The translations under genes were made by a program, and so were the position numbers. From Diphasiastrum complanatum (lineage: Eukaryota; Streptophyta; Lycopodiopsida; Lycopodiales; Lycopodiaceae): a stretch of DNA of 64,000 nucleotides. Positions 10,061 to 20,680 of the stretch are shown piece by piece (the stretch's first letter is position 1; every line of letters begins with the position of its first letter). Location of the stretch: NCBI GenBank assembly GCA_029204225.1, contig CM055099.1, positions 60,299,919-60,363,918 on the forward strand, read 5' to 3'. The notes under the pieces are model-generated. The model was not told the origin of the DNA, searched no databases, and saw only the letters and a program-made list of their open reading frames with translations.

Positions 10061-11295
10061 TTGACTTGGTTTGAACTCTGCTGGGGATTGTGAGTATTTT
10101 TAAGGCAATTCAACCAGGTTTGTTAGACTGGAATTTTACCGTAAGACGTTACACAGTTAATATAAGTAGGAATTTTTATGAAGGGCTGAAGGCCAGTTTT
10201 ACTTTTCTTCACATGTACTGTCTAGTCAGATATCATGAACATGGATGGGTTTGTGAACTTGGGCGCTTTACTGTGAATTGTGTTGTGTTGTGTGTGCATT
10301 GTTTATTGTCAGCATCGTTTTTAGTTTACAGCTCTGTTACTATCACAACAAAGCAACAAAGGTAGGCTTCCTCAGTGTACTTTGACACTTATAATCATGC
10401 ATGCAGCGTAAACGAATCCTTGAGCAGAAATTTCCCTGAAAAACATTGCCATAAAGCAACAAAACACCACGGCAAAAACAACCACCACAAAGAGCGTCAG
10501 AACCAGCGTTGACAATAGCAAAAGTAAAAAAACGTCATAAAGTAGCAGCATCAGCATCAAGGACAATGAAGTCAGTAGCATCAGCAATGGCGATGAGCAG
10601 CAATGAGTGGCAGTAGCATCAACAATGGCGATGAGTTGCCACAATATCATTTGAAAATTGGCATTGCCCATGGAGCTCAAGCCTGCTATGCTTCAATCCT
10701 GATTAATGGAAATCAACCTACCTCAGTTCTGCCAATAGCGGCTATCAGGCAAATGACGGCAAGCATTGAATGCTGTATCGTGTCAAGAAAAATGAAAACA
10801 AAATTCATTCTCATCACAATCCGTGCTTCAGCATGAGTTTGATGCCATACAGAATCAGAGCAGCCTAGGAAGAATTTGCAGGTTTGCAACTGTTTAAATA
10901 ACATAAGAAGTTGCGACTTTCAACTTTAAAGTTTTCAAAATACTTCAACATATTTAGAAGTTGAATCATCGAAGGTGCTGATTCGACTAATTTTTTTTCA
11001 GATTCTATTGATATTCAACCAATACTGAAAAGTTACTTCATAGTACCATGAGTTGAATAGATCTAACATTGTTATTATAACGCGTGCAAGATCTGTACCA
11101 TTGGCATCAGGAAAGCTCTAAAGATTTTGTACTTTCTGATGCAAAAAGAAAAGAAAATGTACTTTATGATATGTAACCACTAAGTCCTGATTCCTGAAGA
11201 GTCACTAATGTTGGAACTTGGAAGAGAATTTAGCTTTATCGGCTCCCCGCTAGTATCAATTCTAGCATTGGAGAATTTACCCCACTATATGTTTT
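10061..11295. other. Noncoding, possible LTR remnant, nothing firm
   Basis: No supported gene. A short degenerate AGCATCAACAATGGCGATGAG repeat lies near 10575-10635. ORFs of 60-100 codons in both strands look like chance. Confidence 0.4.
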
Positions 11296-11301
11296 TGGTG
11301 A

Positions 11302-11335
11302 GGGGATTGGCTGAGTTGGTTAGCTTGACATCCAA
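11302..11335 (+). mobile_element. 5' part of the tRNA-like SINE family
   Basis: GGGATTGGCTGAGTTGGTTA then GCTTGACATCC extends, in the 5' direction, the sequence of the SINE at 7353. It supplies the A-box-like TGGCTGAGTTGG that the 7353 copy lacks. No B-box follows, so the copy is broken after ~34 bp. Confidence 0.5.
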
Positions 11336-11399
11336 CAACCACGAAGAAGGTTGTTTTGAGCAGAGATGTGAAGTTCGACGAGTCCACATTCCCTGGACT

Positions 11400-12945
11400 G
11401 AAAGTCGAAAGAGGCCATGAGATCTTCACACTGCTGTCTATTCAAGAGGGAGATCGAGGACAGACATCAAATCAGAATGCAGAGCTGCAGACTCCAGAGT
11501 AGCAAGAAGCAGAGGATCATCCCCACGAACAAGAAACGTCCGAGCAGCGATGAAACGAGCCTAGAAGGTCAACAAGACAAAGAAGACCTCCGGACCGCTA
11601 CTCTGACAATCTTCAGTGGAGCAAAGACACGCAGTTCGAGTACTGCAGCTTCACTGAAGAGCCAGCAACATACCAAGAAGTTATCCAGAGTCCAGAGGGA
11701 GAATTCTGGAAGCAGGCAATGTCAGAGGAGATCAAGTCGATGAGGCGAAACGAGGCATGGACATTAGAGCCACTGCCAGAAAACAGAAAAATAGTCGACT
11801 GCAAGTGGGTATACAAGAAAAAGATGAAATCAGATGGCACCATTGGCCGCTACAAAGCAAGGCTTGTCGCGAAGGGCTACACGCACAGATATGGTGTTGA
11901 TTATTTCGACATATATTTGCCCATGGTCAAGATGACAAGCATAAGGCTACTCCTTGCATACGCCACACAGCACAATCTAGAAATTCACTAGATTGACGTG
12001 AAAACAACCTTTCTCCATGGAGATCTAGAGGAGGAAATCTTCATGAAACAGCTTGAAGGTTTTGAAGACCCCGACAATTGACAATATGTCTGTCGGTTGC
12101 AGAGATGCATCTATGGTCTAAAACAGGCATCACGAGCTTGGTACAAAAAGCTCGATGGTCTTCTGAAGTCTCTAGCTTTAATCCTACTCAACCAGACTGC
12201 AATGTCTACATTAAAAGAGTAGGAAAAGATTTTGTGATACTGACCATTTTTGTGGATGACTCACTAATGATAGGAAATTCCTTGATGCTGATAAAAGACA
12301 TGAAGAGTCAGATTTTTGAAAGCTACGAAATCACAGATCTTGGAGAAGCAACAAAATGCTTCGGGTTGGAGATCGGAAGAGATTGAACAAAGGGCGAAAT
12401 GCACTTGAGTCAGTCAGAATATGCCAGAAAAGTGCTAAAGCAGTACCACATGATGGACTGCAAAGAGAAGGCTACACCAATAATAGCTGGAGCCAAGCTC
12501 ACGAAGCAGGATTGCCCAAAAACGGAAGAAGAAGAATAGAAGATGGCAGGTATACCCTACCAGAACTTAATCGGTAGTTTGATGTACCTGACAATTTGTA
12601 CCAGACCTGATCTGGCTTTCTCTGTTTACGCATTGAGCAATTCTCTTCAAATCCTGGCATGGCACATTGGCAAATGGCCAAACGAATCCTACAGTATCTG
12701 AAGGGTACCCAAAATATTGGATTAACCTACATAGTTGAAAACGGAAAAAAAGGATTCGAGTTGCACCACTACAATGATGCAAGCTGGGCGAGCTGCAAAG
12801 ATGACAGCAAGTCCATTACTGGAGGATGTACCATAGCGTGATATGCAAAAAGCATACCTTGGTGGCTCAATCCTCTTGTGAAGCTGAATACGTCGCAGCT
12901 TCAAAGGTGGCGAATGAGGTAGTGTGGCTGCTATTAATTGATTGA
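11400..12945 (+). pseudogene. Ty1/Copia pol fragment (RT and RNase H), frame-broken
   Basis: The reverse transcriptase runs from YQEVIQSPEGEFWKQAMSEE (about 11670) through NEAWTLEPLPENRKIVDCKW and KARLVAKGYTHRYGVDY. Across a stop at 11989 it continues with IDVKTTFLHGDLEEEIFM and CIYGLKQASRAWY. The catalytic motif reads FVDDSLMIGN (near 12250), with both Asp retained. Later blocks are GSLMYLTICTRPDLAFSVYA, NDASWASCKDDSKSITGG and AEYVAASKVANEVVWLLLID (ending ~12945). Stops and frame changes occur near 11989, 12078, 12150, 12385, 12540 and 12840. The ~270 bp before RT look like the integrase-RT linker. Confidence 0.85.
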
Positions 12946-12968
12946 TAGTGCTCATCAGATTATTGACA

Positions 12969-12980
12969 TGGTATCAGAGC
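12969..12980 (+). other. Copia primer-binding site (initiator tRNA-Met type)
   Basis: TGGTATCAGAGC matches the classic plant Copia primer-binding site. It follows TTGACA, a plausible LTR end. It lies only ~24 bp after the RNase H remnant of another copy, so the expected upstream LTR is missing: a recombination or deletion junction. Confidence 0.75.
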
Positions 12981-13210
12981 CCGATAGTCCTGCGTGTCTG
13001 ATCAATGGATACAGCTTGTCACAGGCTCCGCAATGAAGTGAGAAAGTCCTTCACAGGAGGTGAAAGCTTGGAGAGGCAAAAGTTGGAAGAAATCCTTCCT
13101 TGGTGCATCTTGCAGGTTTTGGAGCTCAGAATCATCAGTGGGGAATGAAGACACAGTCCCAAAGACATCAGAAAGGCCAGGGTAGCATCAGACAGATTGA
13201 AAATCTGTTG

Positions 13211-13222
13211 AGTGGGGAGATT
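13211..13222 (+). other. Polypurine tract and putative LTR start
   Basis: GAGTGGGGAGAT immediately precedes TGTTACAATACTTCCC. This is the normal arrangement of a Copia polypurine tract followed by an LTR beginning TGTT. The LTR's right end was not located, and no second copy lies in the window. Confidence 0.5.
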
Positions 13223-14383
13223 GTTACAATACTTCCCAGTTTTTTGGTGGAAAGTGCAAGTTTTCAAGAAGTTTCAATCAGAAACTTGCTCAATCAACTT
13301 GTGGAAAACATTTTGTGCTGTCAAAAGTTTAGCAATACTGCTACTAGCAGTTTGGAACTGTTTCTAGTCCATTTGGTGGAGATTTGAGCAATTTTTTGCA
13401 ATTTTTGTGCATTTTTGCTTGAAGTAGCCTTGTAACAGAAAATCAGAGTTTTAAGCCTCATTTTCTGTAACGATGACTTCTGGAAGTTGCTAGATCCAAG
13501 TACAAGTCAATTTAGTGTAGATTTGCACTCAAAATCGCATTTTTTGATGAAGATTTGGCTTAGAAACGGTGATTTTTGCTAAGAAACAGGCTTTCTGCTC
13601 TTTCTCTGTTTGTGTACTACTCACCAAAACTCTCCGGTACAGTCCGAAACGCCGGTTTCTGGAGTCGAAACGCCATTGAATGCCTCCGAAACGCCTCCAA
13701 ATGACCCGAAACGCCTAAAGACCAGCCCGAAACGCTACAGCACAGGCCCGAAACGCGGAGGATCAGCCCGAAACGCCTCGTGAAATGCCTCCCTCGCGCG
13801 TCCAATCCTTCTAAAAGTTAGTGTATGTAAGTGTCTATGGGCAGCTGAGCAATTAGCGTGCACCAACCGCATACTACCACGTGTACCAAGAAAAGTCAGA
13901 GCTAATCGGACCGTCCACATGTCCCAGATCAACGGTTGAGATTTACTAGGGAATATACACTTCAAATTTCATTTCAGATTGAAGGGTCCCACAAGTGCCC
14001 CTAGTCTTTGGGACTGGCCCATTCTTCTTAAGGGCTCTGTCCACTGTGGTTTTTTGCAGACAAGCAGAAAACAGAGTGATGTTTTGATCTGATTAGATAG
14101 GAGCTATGCTGGTACAAAGGGCTACGCGCTGATATAAAAATTTCTGAAATCAAAGATTTGTGCACAGTGGAGGAAATTTTCAAAAATGGCAATTTGGCAA
14201 TAATCGCCATTTTCAAGCTTAAGGGCACTTGTGATCCATTTTAAGGCCAAAATCTCTACTTTGGCATAACTTTCAATCCATAGCTCGGATTGAAAAGTGG
14301 CTAGAGACGTCATTTGTCAATTTCGTAGCAAATTTTCCATTTTTGCAGTCAATTTTGCGATCCGGACTCATCTAAGTGTAGTT
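13223..14383 (+). other. Putative LTR/leader upstream of a Copia gag
   Basis: Noncoding sequence between the LTR start at ~13222 and the gag start at 14384. It contains the phased CGAAACGC array (13645-13788). I could not define the LTR end or the primer-binding site that should precede this gag. Confidence 0.35.
13645..13788. repeat. Phased CGAAACGC array, 20-21-bp period
   Basis: Seven exact CGAAACGC octamers begin at 13645, 13666, 13687, 13707, 13728, 13749 and 13769, with steps of 21, 21, 20, 21, 21 and 20 bp. A decayed TGAAATGC follows at 13781, out of phase. The bases between octamers are poorly conserved apart from C/CC just before each motif. This is either an old minisatellite with a protected core or a functional array. 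It lies in the putative LTR/leader of a Copia element. Confidence 0.85.
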
Positions 14384-14896
14384 ATGGCAACTCTAAGTGA
14401 GAGTGTCCTCGATGAGTCAAGCAAATTGGAAGGAGCCGGCAACTATGTAGTTTGGAAATTCAAACTGAAGAACATTCTGATGGAAAAGGAGCTATGGGAG
14501 ATCGTGACAGGTGAGGAGACAAGGCCAGTGATTGAAGAAGATCAGCGGGCATTTGATAGGAGGAAACAGAAAGCACAGAATGTCATCAACTTGTCAGTTA
14601 GAGATGCTATCATTCCCTACATTTCGGATTCGGAAGGACCGAAAGAAGCGTGGGATACGTTGAAGGCATTGTTTGAGACCACAAACACATCTTGAGTGCT
14701 ATTCCTGAAGACGAAGCTGCACACGTTACGGATGGATGATGGTGCAACTATTGTCGATCACCTATTGAAGGTAAAGGAGATCCGTGATCAACTAGTTGTC
14801 ATTGGAGAGCGAGTACAGGATCGTGAGATCGTTCAATTGAAATTGAACAGCTTGAGTGAGTCACATCAGATGTTTGTGACAAGCATTGCCACATAG
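14384..14896 (+). pseudogene. Ty1/Copia gag (UBN2-type) fragment
   Basis: ATG at 14384 opens MATLSESVLDESSKLEGAGN, then YVVWKFKLKNILMEKELWEI, the usual N-terminus of plant Copia gag. The block EAWDTLKALFETTNTS ends in TGA at 14693-14695, after which the same frame continues LKTKLHTLRMDDGATIVDHL and VVIGERVQDREIVQLKLNSL. There is one stop inside and a truncation at ~14896. The zinc knuckle and the rest of the polyprotein do not follow. Confidence 0.85.
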
Positions 14897-15814
14897 GAGA
14901 ATGAACTAGACTAAGACAACCTTTGTGACTTAGACATTGTGGTTCAATCTTATTGGTAGAAACCTTGAACTAGAAAATTTTACAAATCATAATATGAGAA
15001 AAAAAAAATTCTCTTCAACTGATTGGTCATTGTCAACTCTATATTAAAAGCCAATACAACAACTCATGCGTTTAAAAAAAACACTAGTTGAATAGGTGCA
15101 CATCCAATGAACTTGTAGTATTTTGTCTACTGTTTTTTTAAAGATTGCAAACACTTTTGCAAACCAAAATAGATGTTTTGAGATGCTTTTACAAGCCAAC
15201 TGTGCAACCTCCAATCTCAATTTCATAAAATTGTTGCATCACTTCATTTTAATGTTTTTTCATTCTAACAACACAAGTTATAAAAGTTTATTATTTTAAC
15301 ACTTTTCCTTCTAACAACACAAGTTATAAAAGTTTATTATTTTTTAGAGTTGTTGAGGATTCAAGAGTCTTATTGGAAGCTAATGTTTCAGGAGTCACTT
15401 TTGCCAAATAAAAAATTCTCTTAGTATTGTGCTACTCATGCCCTAGAGAACAATAGAACTTTTAATGACTAAGTGTACAAATAACTTGGGAACCAATTAT
15501 AAAAATAGTCATTTATCCTAATTTGACACATGTGAACCAACCATGTGAAGTTTACTTGCAAATTTGGCCCCATTTAGGTCAAATTGCCAAACTAACTAGT
15601 AAAGTAGAAAAGTAGTTGACAAATTTCACACCTAGGTGGTGTGACCCTTAGGAAGGTCTCTCAAGGGCGTAATGCATTGTCGCATGGCCTTTTGACTATA
15701 CCAAAAGCTTTTGGAATTGATTTTGCTAAATTTTCTCTGTTGAGCATAGCAAAAAGTCTCACCATAAAAGCAGAGGAGGGAGGTGGAGGTGGAAGTGGAA
15801 GCCTTATATTCCAT

Positions 15815-15815
<1 letters not shown>
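14897..15815. other. Noncoding, nothing recognised
   Basis: AT-rich. There is a short direct duplication of AACAACACAAGTTATAAAAG near 15268 and 15315. No supported gene. Confidence 0.45.
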
Positions 15816-15845
<30 letters not shown>

Positions 15846-15853
15846 ACCCCCCC
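15816..15853. repeat. Poly-C tract (C30-A-C7)
   Basis: Thirty uninterrupted C residues, one A, then seven C. The poly-Pro/Gly ORFs across it are artefacts. Its length is prone to sequencing and assembly error. Confidence 0.9.
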
Positions 15854-16139
15854 ATTAGTTCACTTTCTTTGTTGTCTACCTTTGTTGGGTTTGATTGTGC
15901 TACGTCTTAGATTTCGATCCATTTCCTACAAAAAAATTACGAATCATCACTCCTTCAATTAGTTTTAGCATAGATTTAGAACATAAACCAAGATGTGATC
16001 TATATACAAGCTGAAAGGGCTGAATAGATCTTGAGATAGATGTATTGTAAGGTAGTCTATGTGACTTAGATAAAGCACAATGTTCACATACATGATTGAT
16101 ACTTGTAAGAGAGTTAGAAACACCAATGACTACTTTTTT

Positions 16140-16985
16140 TTTTTGCCATTATTTCCAAAGCCTTGAAGCTCAGATGTGCCCCAACCTCTTATACCATACC
16201 TCTTGACACACCTTATCGGGTGTGGATAGTATCGAAGCCATCAGTCAACCATATCAGAGTGTTTGGATGTATTGCTCTCAGTCAGATTCCTGCTGATCTC
16301 CAGAAAAATCCGACCCAAGGATTGAACAGTCAAAATCTGATCCATGGTCAAAAAATCCAAAATTTGACCCAAGGGTTTGACAACAAAGATCAATATCTAT
16401 TGGCTATTCCTCAAACCATCAGACATACAAGCTCTTCAATCTGGACTCTCAGAGGACCTTCACGAGCAAAGATCACTTTCTTGGAAGGTCAATTTTTTGA
16501 TCTCAAGGGAAAAGCTACTGGAAACTCCGACCCAAAGGTCGAACAGCCAAAATCCGACCCAAGGGACGAAATTCCAAAATTTGATACTGATTCAAAAAAT
16601 GAGTTAGTAGGAAAAAAATGGATCGAACAACATCAAAAGATCGAATTTCAACACAGAATATCGAATTGATTCAAACATCCTCCATCCCTATTCATGGATA
16701 ATCCGGCGCCTGCTACTTTGTGCAGAAACTCAACACTATTCTAAAGGCAAAGTCATTTACTGATGTTGACCAGTGCAAGGCAGAAGAGGACACCACACTT
16801 GCAGTTCAAAATGAGAATGATTTCTATCCAAACTCGGTAGACTCAAATATTTACTTCAAGTCTATATCAGATATTTCCATTATCACTACTCATTATGTAA
16901 ATGATATTTTATTACTCAGTAACAATTTGCACTCAATAAAGGGTCTAAAATGCATATTAACGCTAGAGTACATTTTTTGAATCTG
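16140..16985 (+). pseudogene. Ty1/Copia fragments (integrase end, RT piece)
   Basis: The integrase C-terminal block reads TPYRVWIVSKPSVNHIRVFG, then CIALSQIPADLQ (16200-16300). A second island at ~16840-16980 contains NIYFKSISDISI and YVNDILLLSNN, the RT active-site region with the first catalytic Asp replaced by Asn. Between them lie two ~65-bp copies of a (C)CGACCCAA(A)GG / CAAAATC block (16309-16378 and 16531-16596). The element is truncated by the LTR at 16992. Confidence 0.75.
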
Positions 16986-17464
16986 ACCCAGTGTTGTGGG
17001 TATTTCATGTATACAAATAAATAAGTGGGTCCCACCACTTAAAATACGGTTGGCCAAGCCTTGCCTAGTGGGCCCCGCCACAGTATAGTAGAATAATAAG
17101 TGCAAGGCACTGGCATCCTGTGTGTATAAGCCCAACCACCAATGAGCACAAGTAGCAAGTTGTAATTCCTAGGAATAAGAGACTAGGGGCTTAAAACTCT
17201 AAAATGACATTAGAGGCCCTGAGTCAAGTTGCAAATAAAAAAAGCTAAAAGGGCCCAACTTAAAACTCACATGAATCATGTGAGTGCCCTTGTGCTTTCT
17301 TAGCACCAATAGATTTAAGTTGTGTTTATTTTAAAGGCTTGGATTAGAATCCTTGCCCCAATGAAGTGGCCAATGAGAGTAAAGGAGACTCACCTCTAGA
17401 ATCTATAAGAGGGAGTCATTTCCTTTGTATTGTATCATCTTACATTCTCATTCTAATAAAACTC

Positions 17465-17575
<111 letters not shown>

Positions 17576-17761
17576 ATTGGGATAGAATAGCTTTGGGTAG
17601 GCGCTCGAGCCCCCAAAGCCTTTCTCAACCTAGGCTTGGATTAGAATCCTTGCCCCAATGAAGTGGCCAATGAGAGTAAAGGAGGCTCACCTCTAGAATC
17701 TATAAGAGAGAGTCATTTCCTTTGTATTGTATCATCTTACATACTCATTCTAATAAAACTC

Positions 17762-17879
<118 letters not shown>

Positions 17880-17986
17880 CTCTCTTTCTCCTCTCTCTCC
17901 TCTCCCTCTCTCTTCTTGCTATGCAGGTGAAGGCGAGGTTGCCGCTCCCAGCGACAGACCCCTATGCCACATCGACGACACAACAA

Positions 17987-18004
17987 TGGCGTCGTTTCCG
18001 GGGA
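17987..18004 (+). other. Gypsy-type primer-binding site
   Basis: TGGCGTCGTTTCCGGGGA one base after the LTR end. It differs at two positions from the TGGCGCCGTTGCCGGGGA form seen in many plant Gypsy elements. Related sites occur on the minus strand at 45803-45819 and 50513-50527 in this window. Confidence 0.7.
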
Positions 18005-18259
18005 GCGCCACACACTCATTTCGCCACATAGCTTTCTCACTCTCTTCCTCTTTCCCTCTATCCCTCTCCTCTTCTCTCTCTTCTCTTTTTTCACCAAAAA
18101 AATCGGATCTTAGGGGTAGAATAGTGTAAGTAGTGTTAGTTTTTGTCGTTTTTTGTGATTGTTTTTGTTTGTTTGCACTGTAGGGAGAGATTGTGGGGTG
18201 GGAGGATCAGATGCAAGCACCCAATCCCTTCATTAATCCATAAAATCCTTAAAAATCAG

Positions 18260-18296
<37 letters not shown>
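18260..18296. repeat. A37 tract
   Basis: Thirty-seven consecutive A in the element leader. Confidence 0.9.
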
Positions 18297-18298
<2 letters not shown>

Positions 18299-18660
18299 AG
18301 CTCAAAATCTGTTTTTGGAGGGAAAAAGAGAGGCAAAATCTCATCAGATTTTGATTTCTCAAAAACCAGTGGACATGAACCTTCGCATGACTGGCAGCAG
18401 CTCCAAGGTACTGTCCCAAACCTGCATAGAAGCCTACGAGGGTTAGTTCCCATCAAATTTTGAAAAAACAAAAAAAAAAAAACCCAAAAAAAATTCAAAA
18501 ATCCCTTGTAGAAATAAAAAAAAAATTCAAAACTCAAAACTAACCTTCGTAGAGCTCTCTGAAGTTCCATCTCACTGAAACAAGGACACAGAAAGTTAGA
18601 TCTCAAAAAAAGTGCCCCTGTGAAGGCTCCCAAGAGCAAAAAGTGGCCTAGAACCTTCTC

Positions 18661-20040
18661 AGACAACAAATTTTTGAGTTTCCATGGGAAGTAACTCTCG
18701 CAGCTTGGTAAGCAAGTGGATCTGACTCAGATACAAGCACATACCAGCCTGCAAAGATTAGTTCCAATAAAATCTCAAAATTTGGCCAAAAAACATCCAA
18801 AAAATACACTTTTTCAAGATTTTTTGAGTTTCTTTGAAAAGTAACTCTCGCAGCTAGGTGAGCAACTGAATCTGACCGAGATACAAGTGCATGCTAGTCT
18901 GCGAGGGTTTGTTCCCAGAAAATCTTAAAATTTTGCAAAAAAACCCCAAAAAAAATGCACTTCTTTCAAGATTTTTTGAGTGTCCTTGGGAAGTAACTCT
19001 TGCAACTTGGTGAGCAGGTGAATCTGACTGAGATACAAGTGCATACTAGTCTGCGAGGGTTTGTTCCCAAAAAATCTTAAATTTTTGCAAAAAAACCACA
19101 AAAAAATGCACTTTTTTCAAGATTTTTTGAGTTTCCTTGGGAAGTGACTCTCACAGCTTGGTGATCACATGAATCTGACTGAGATACAAGTGCATAGTAG
19201 TCTGTGAGGGTTTGTTCCCAGAAAATCTTAAAATTTTGCAAAAAAACAACAACAAAAAATTCATTTTTTTCAAGATTTTTTGAGTTTCCTTGGGAAGTAA
19301 CTCTCGCAGCTTGGTGAGTAGCTGAATCTAACTGGGATACAAGTGCATACTAGGCTGCAAGGGTTTTTTCCCAGAAAATCTTAAAATTTTGCAAAAAAAA
19401 TGCACTTTTTTCAAGATTTTTTGAGTTTCTTTGGGAAGTAACTCACGCAACTTGGTGAGCAGGTGAATCTAATTGAGATACAAGTGCATACTAGTCTGCA
19501 AGGATTTGTTCCCAGACAATCTTAAAATTTTGCAAAAAATACACTTTTTTCAAGATTTTTTGAGTTTCCTTGAGAAGTAACTCTCGCAACTTGGTGAGCA
19601 GGTGAATCTGACTGAGATACAAGTGCATACTAGTCTATGAGGGTTTGTTCCTAGAAAATCGTAAAAATTTTACAAAAAATGCATTTTTTTCAAGATTTTT
19701 TGAGTTTCCTTGGGAAGTAACTCTTGCAGCTTGGTGAGCAGGTGAATCTAACTAAGATACAAGTGCATACCAGTCCAAAAGGGTTTGTTCCCAGAAAATC
19801 TTAAAATTTTGCAAAAAACAACCACAACAAAATGCACTTTTCTCAAGTTTTTTTTAGTTTCCTTGGGAAGTAACTCTTGCAGCTTGGTGAGTAGTGGAAT
19901 CTAACTGAGATACAAATGCATACCAGTCTGAGAGGGTTTGTTCCCAGAAAATCTTAAAATTTTGCAAGAAGACCCCAAAAAAATGCACTTTTTCCATGAT
20001 TTTTTGAGATCTGCTGGGAAGTAACCTTTGCAAAGAGTTT
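18661..20040 (+). repeat. Ten-copy tandem array, 139-153-bp unit, in the retroelement leader
   Basis: The marker GGGAAGTAACTCTCGCAGCT (with variants) has its GTAACT at 18691, 18841, 18993, 19144, 19297, 19438, 19577, 19717, 19870 and 20021. Each unit also carries CTGACTGAGATACAAGTGCA, a GGGTTTGTTCCCAG block and a TTCAAGATTTTTTGAGT block. Steps of 150-153 bp alternate with a cluster of 139-141 bp, from loss of ~12 bp in the A-rich spacer. Related but weaker copies precede it from ~18370. It is noncoding. Confidence 0.9.
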
Positions 20041-20680
20041 TGTAGATAGATCTAACCCAGATCTGGCTACTGTAAAAATTTTGTGAAGATTGAATGGTTA
20101 GATTTTCAAATATTCAAGAAAAAGTGCCAAAAAACTGAGGTTTTTCCATATTCTGACAAATCTGTCCATCAAGAACTCTTGCAGAACTCACATTGTCTAG
20201 AAATGGTCCATATACAACTACTATAGGAAAGTTGAGTGTTTGATTCACTCAGGTCTGAAGAAATCTCAAAAAAAAAAAAACCATGAAAAAGGGCTAAAAT
20301 CACACTATTAGCCAACTGAAACTGATCAGATCTTGTCAAATCTAGGTTGCAGTCACATTATCCATCAAGATCCAACATCCCTGGACTGAATCAAGTGAAT
20401 GAACCTCAGATCAAGCTGATCAGTTCCCACTACATCAACCACTATCCATCCATCATTCTTCTGTCCCATCTCTATTCCATCTTCTATCTCCATCTTTGCT
20501 AGATAAATCCATTTCTGTCTCTATTCTCATCCATACTGATCCACCGTTTACCGATTCTCTTCTCTCTTTTTTCTTTTCCATCTCCCACAAAAAAAAAAAA
20601 AGGTTGGAACACCATAGTCATTGAGCAAACCTTGAAGCAATTCACCAACCAGCTACTTTGCAACATTCTAGTGCTGAATT
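20041..20680 (+). other. Leader between tandem array and gag frame
   Basis: Noncoding, pyrimidine-rich near 20450-20590. A short in-frame-looking stretch, EQTLKQFTNQLLCN (about 20620-20660), just before the ATG could be the displaced gag N-terminus, joined by a frameshift near 20685. Confidence 0.4.

Noticed and set aside
13645-13788. CGAAACGC array as a CRISPR-like repeat-spacer array
   Set aside because: The repeats are 8 bp and spacers ~13 bp in a plant retroelement context. Not CRISPR.
15632-15910. Poly-Gly / poly-Pro ORFs
   Set aside because: Produced by the C30 homopolymer tract.
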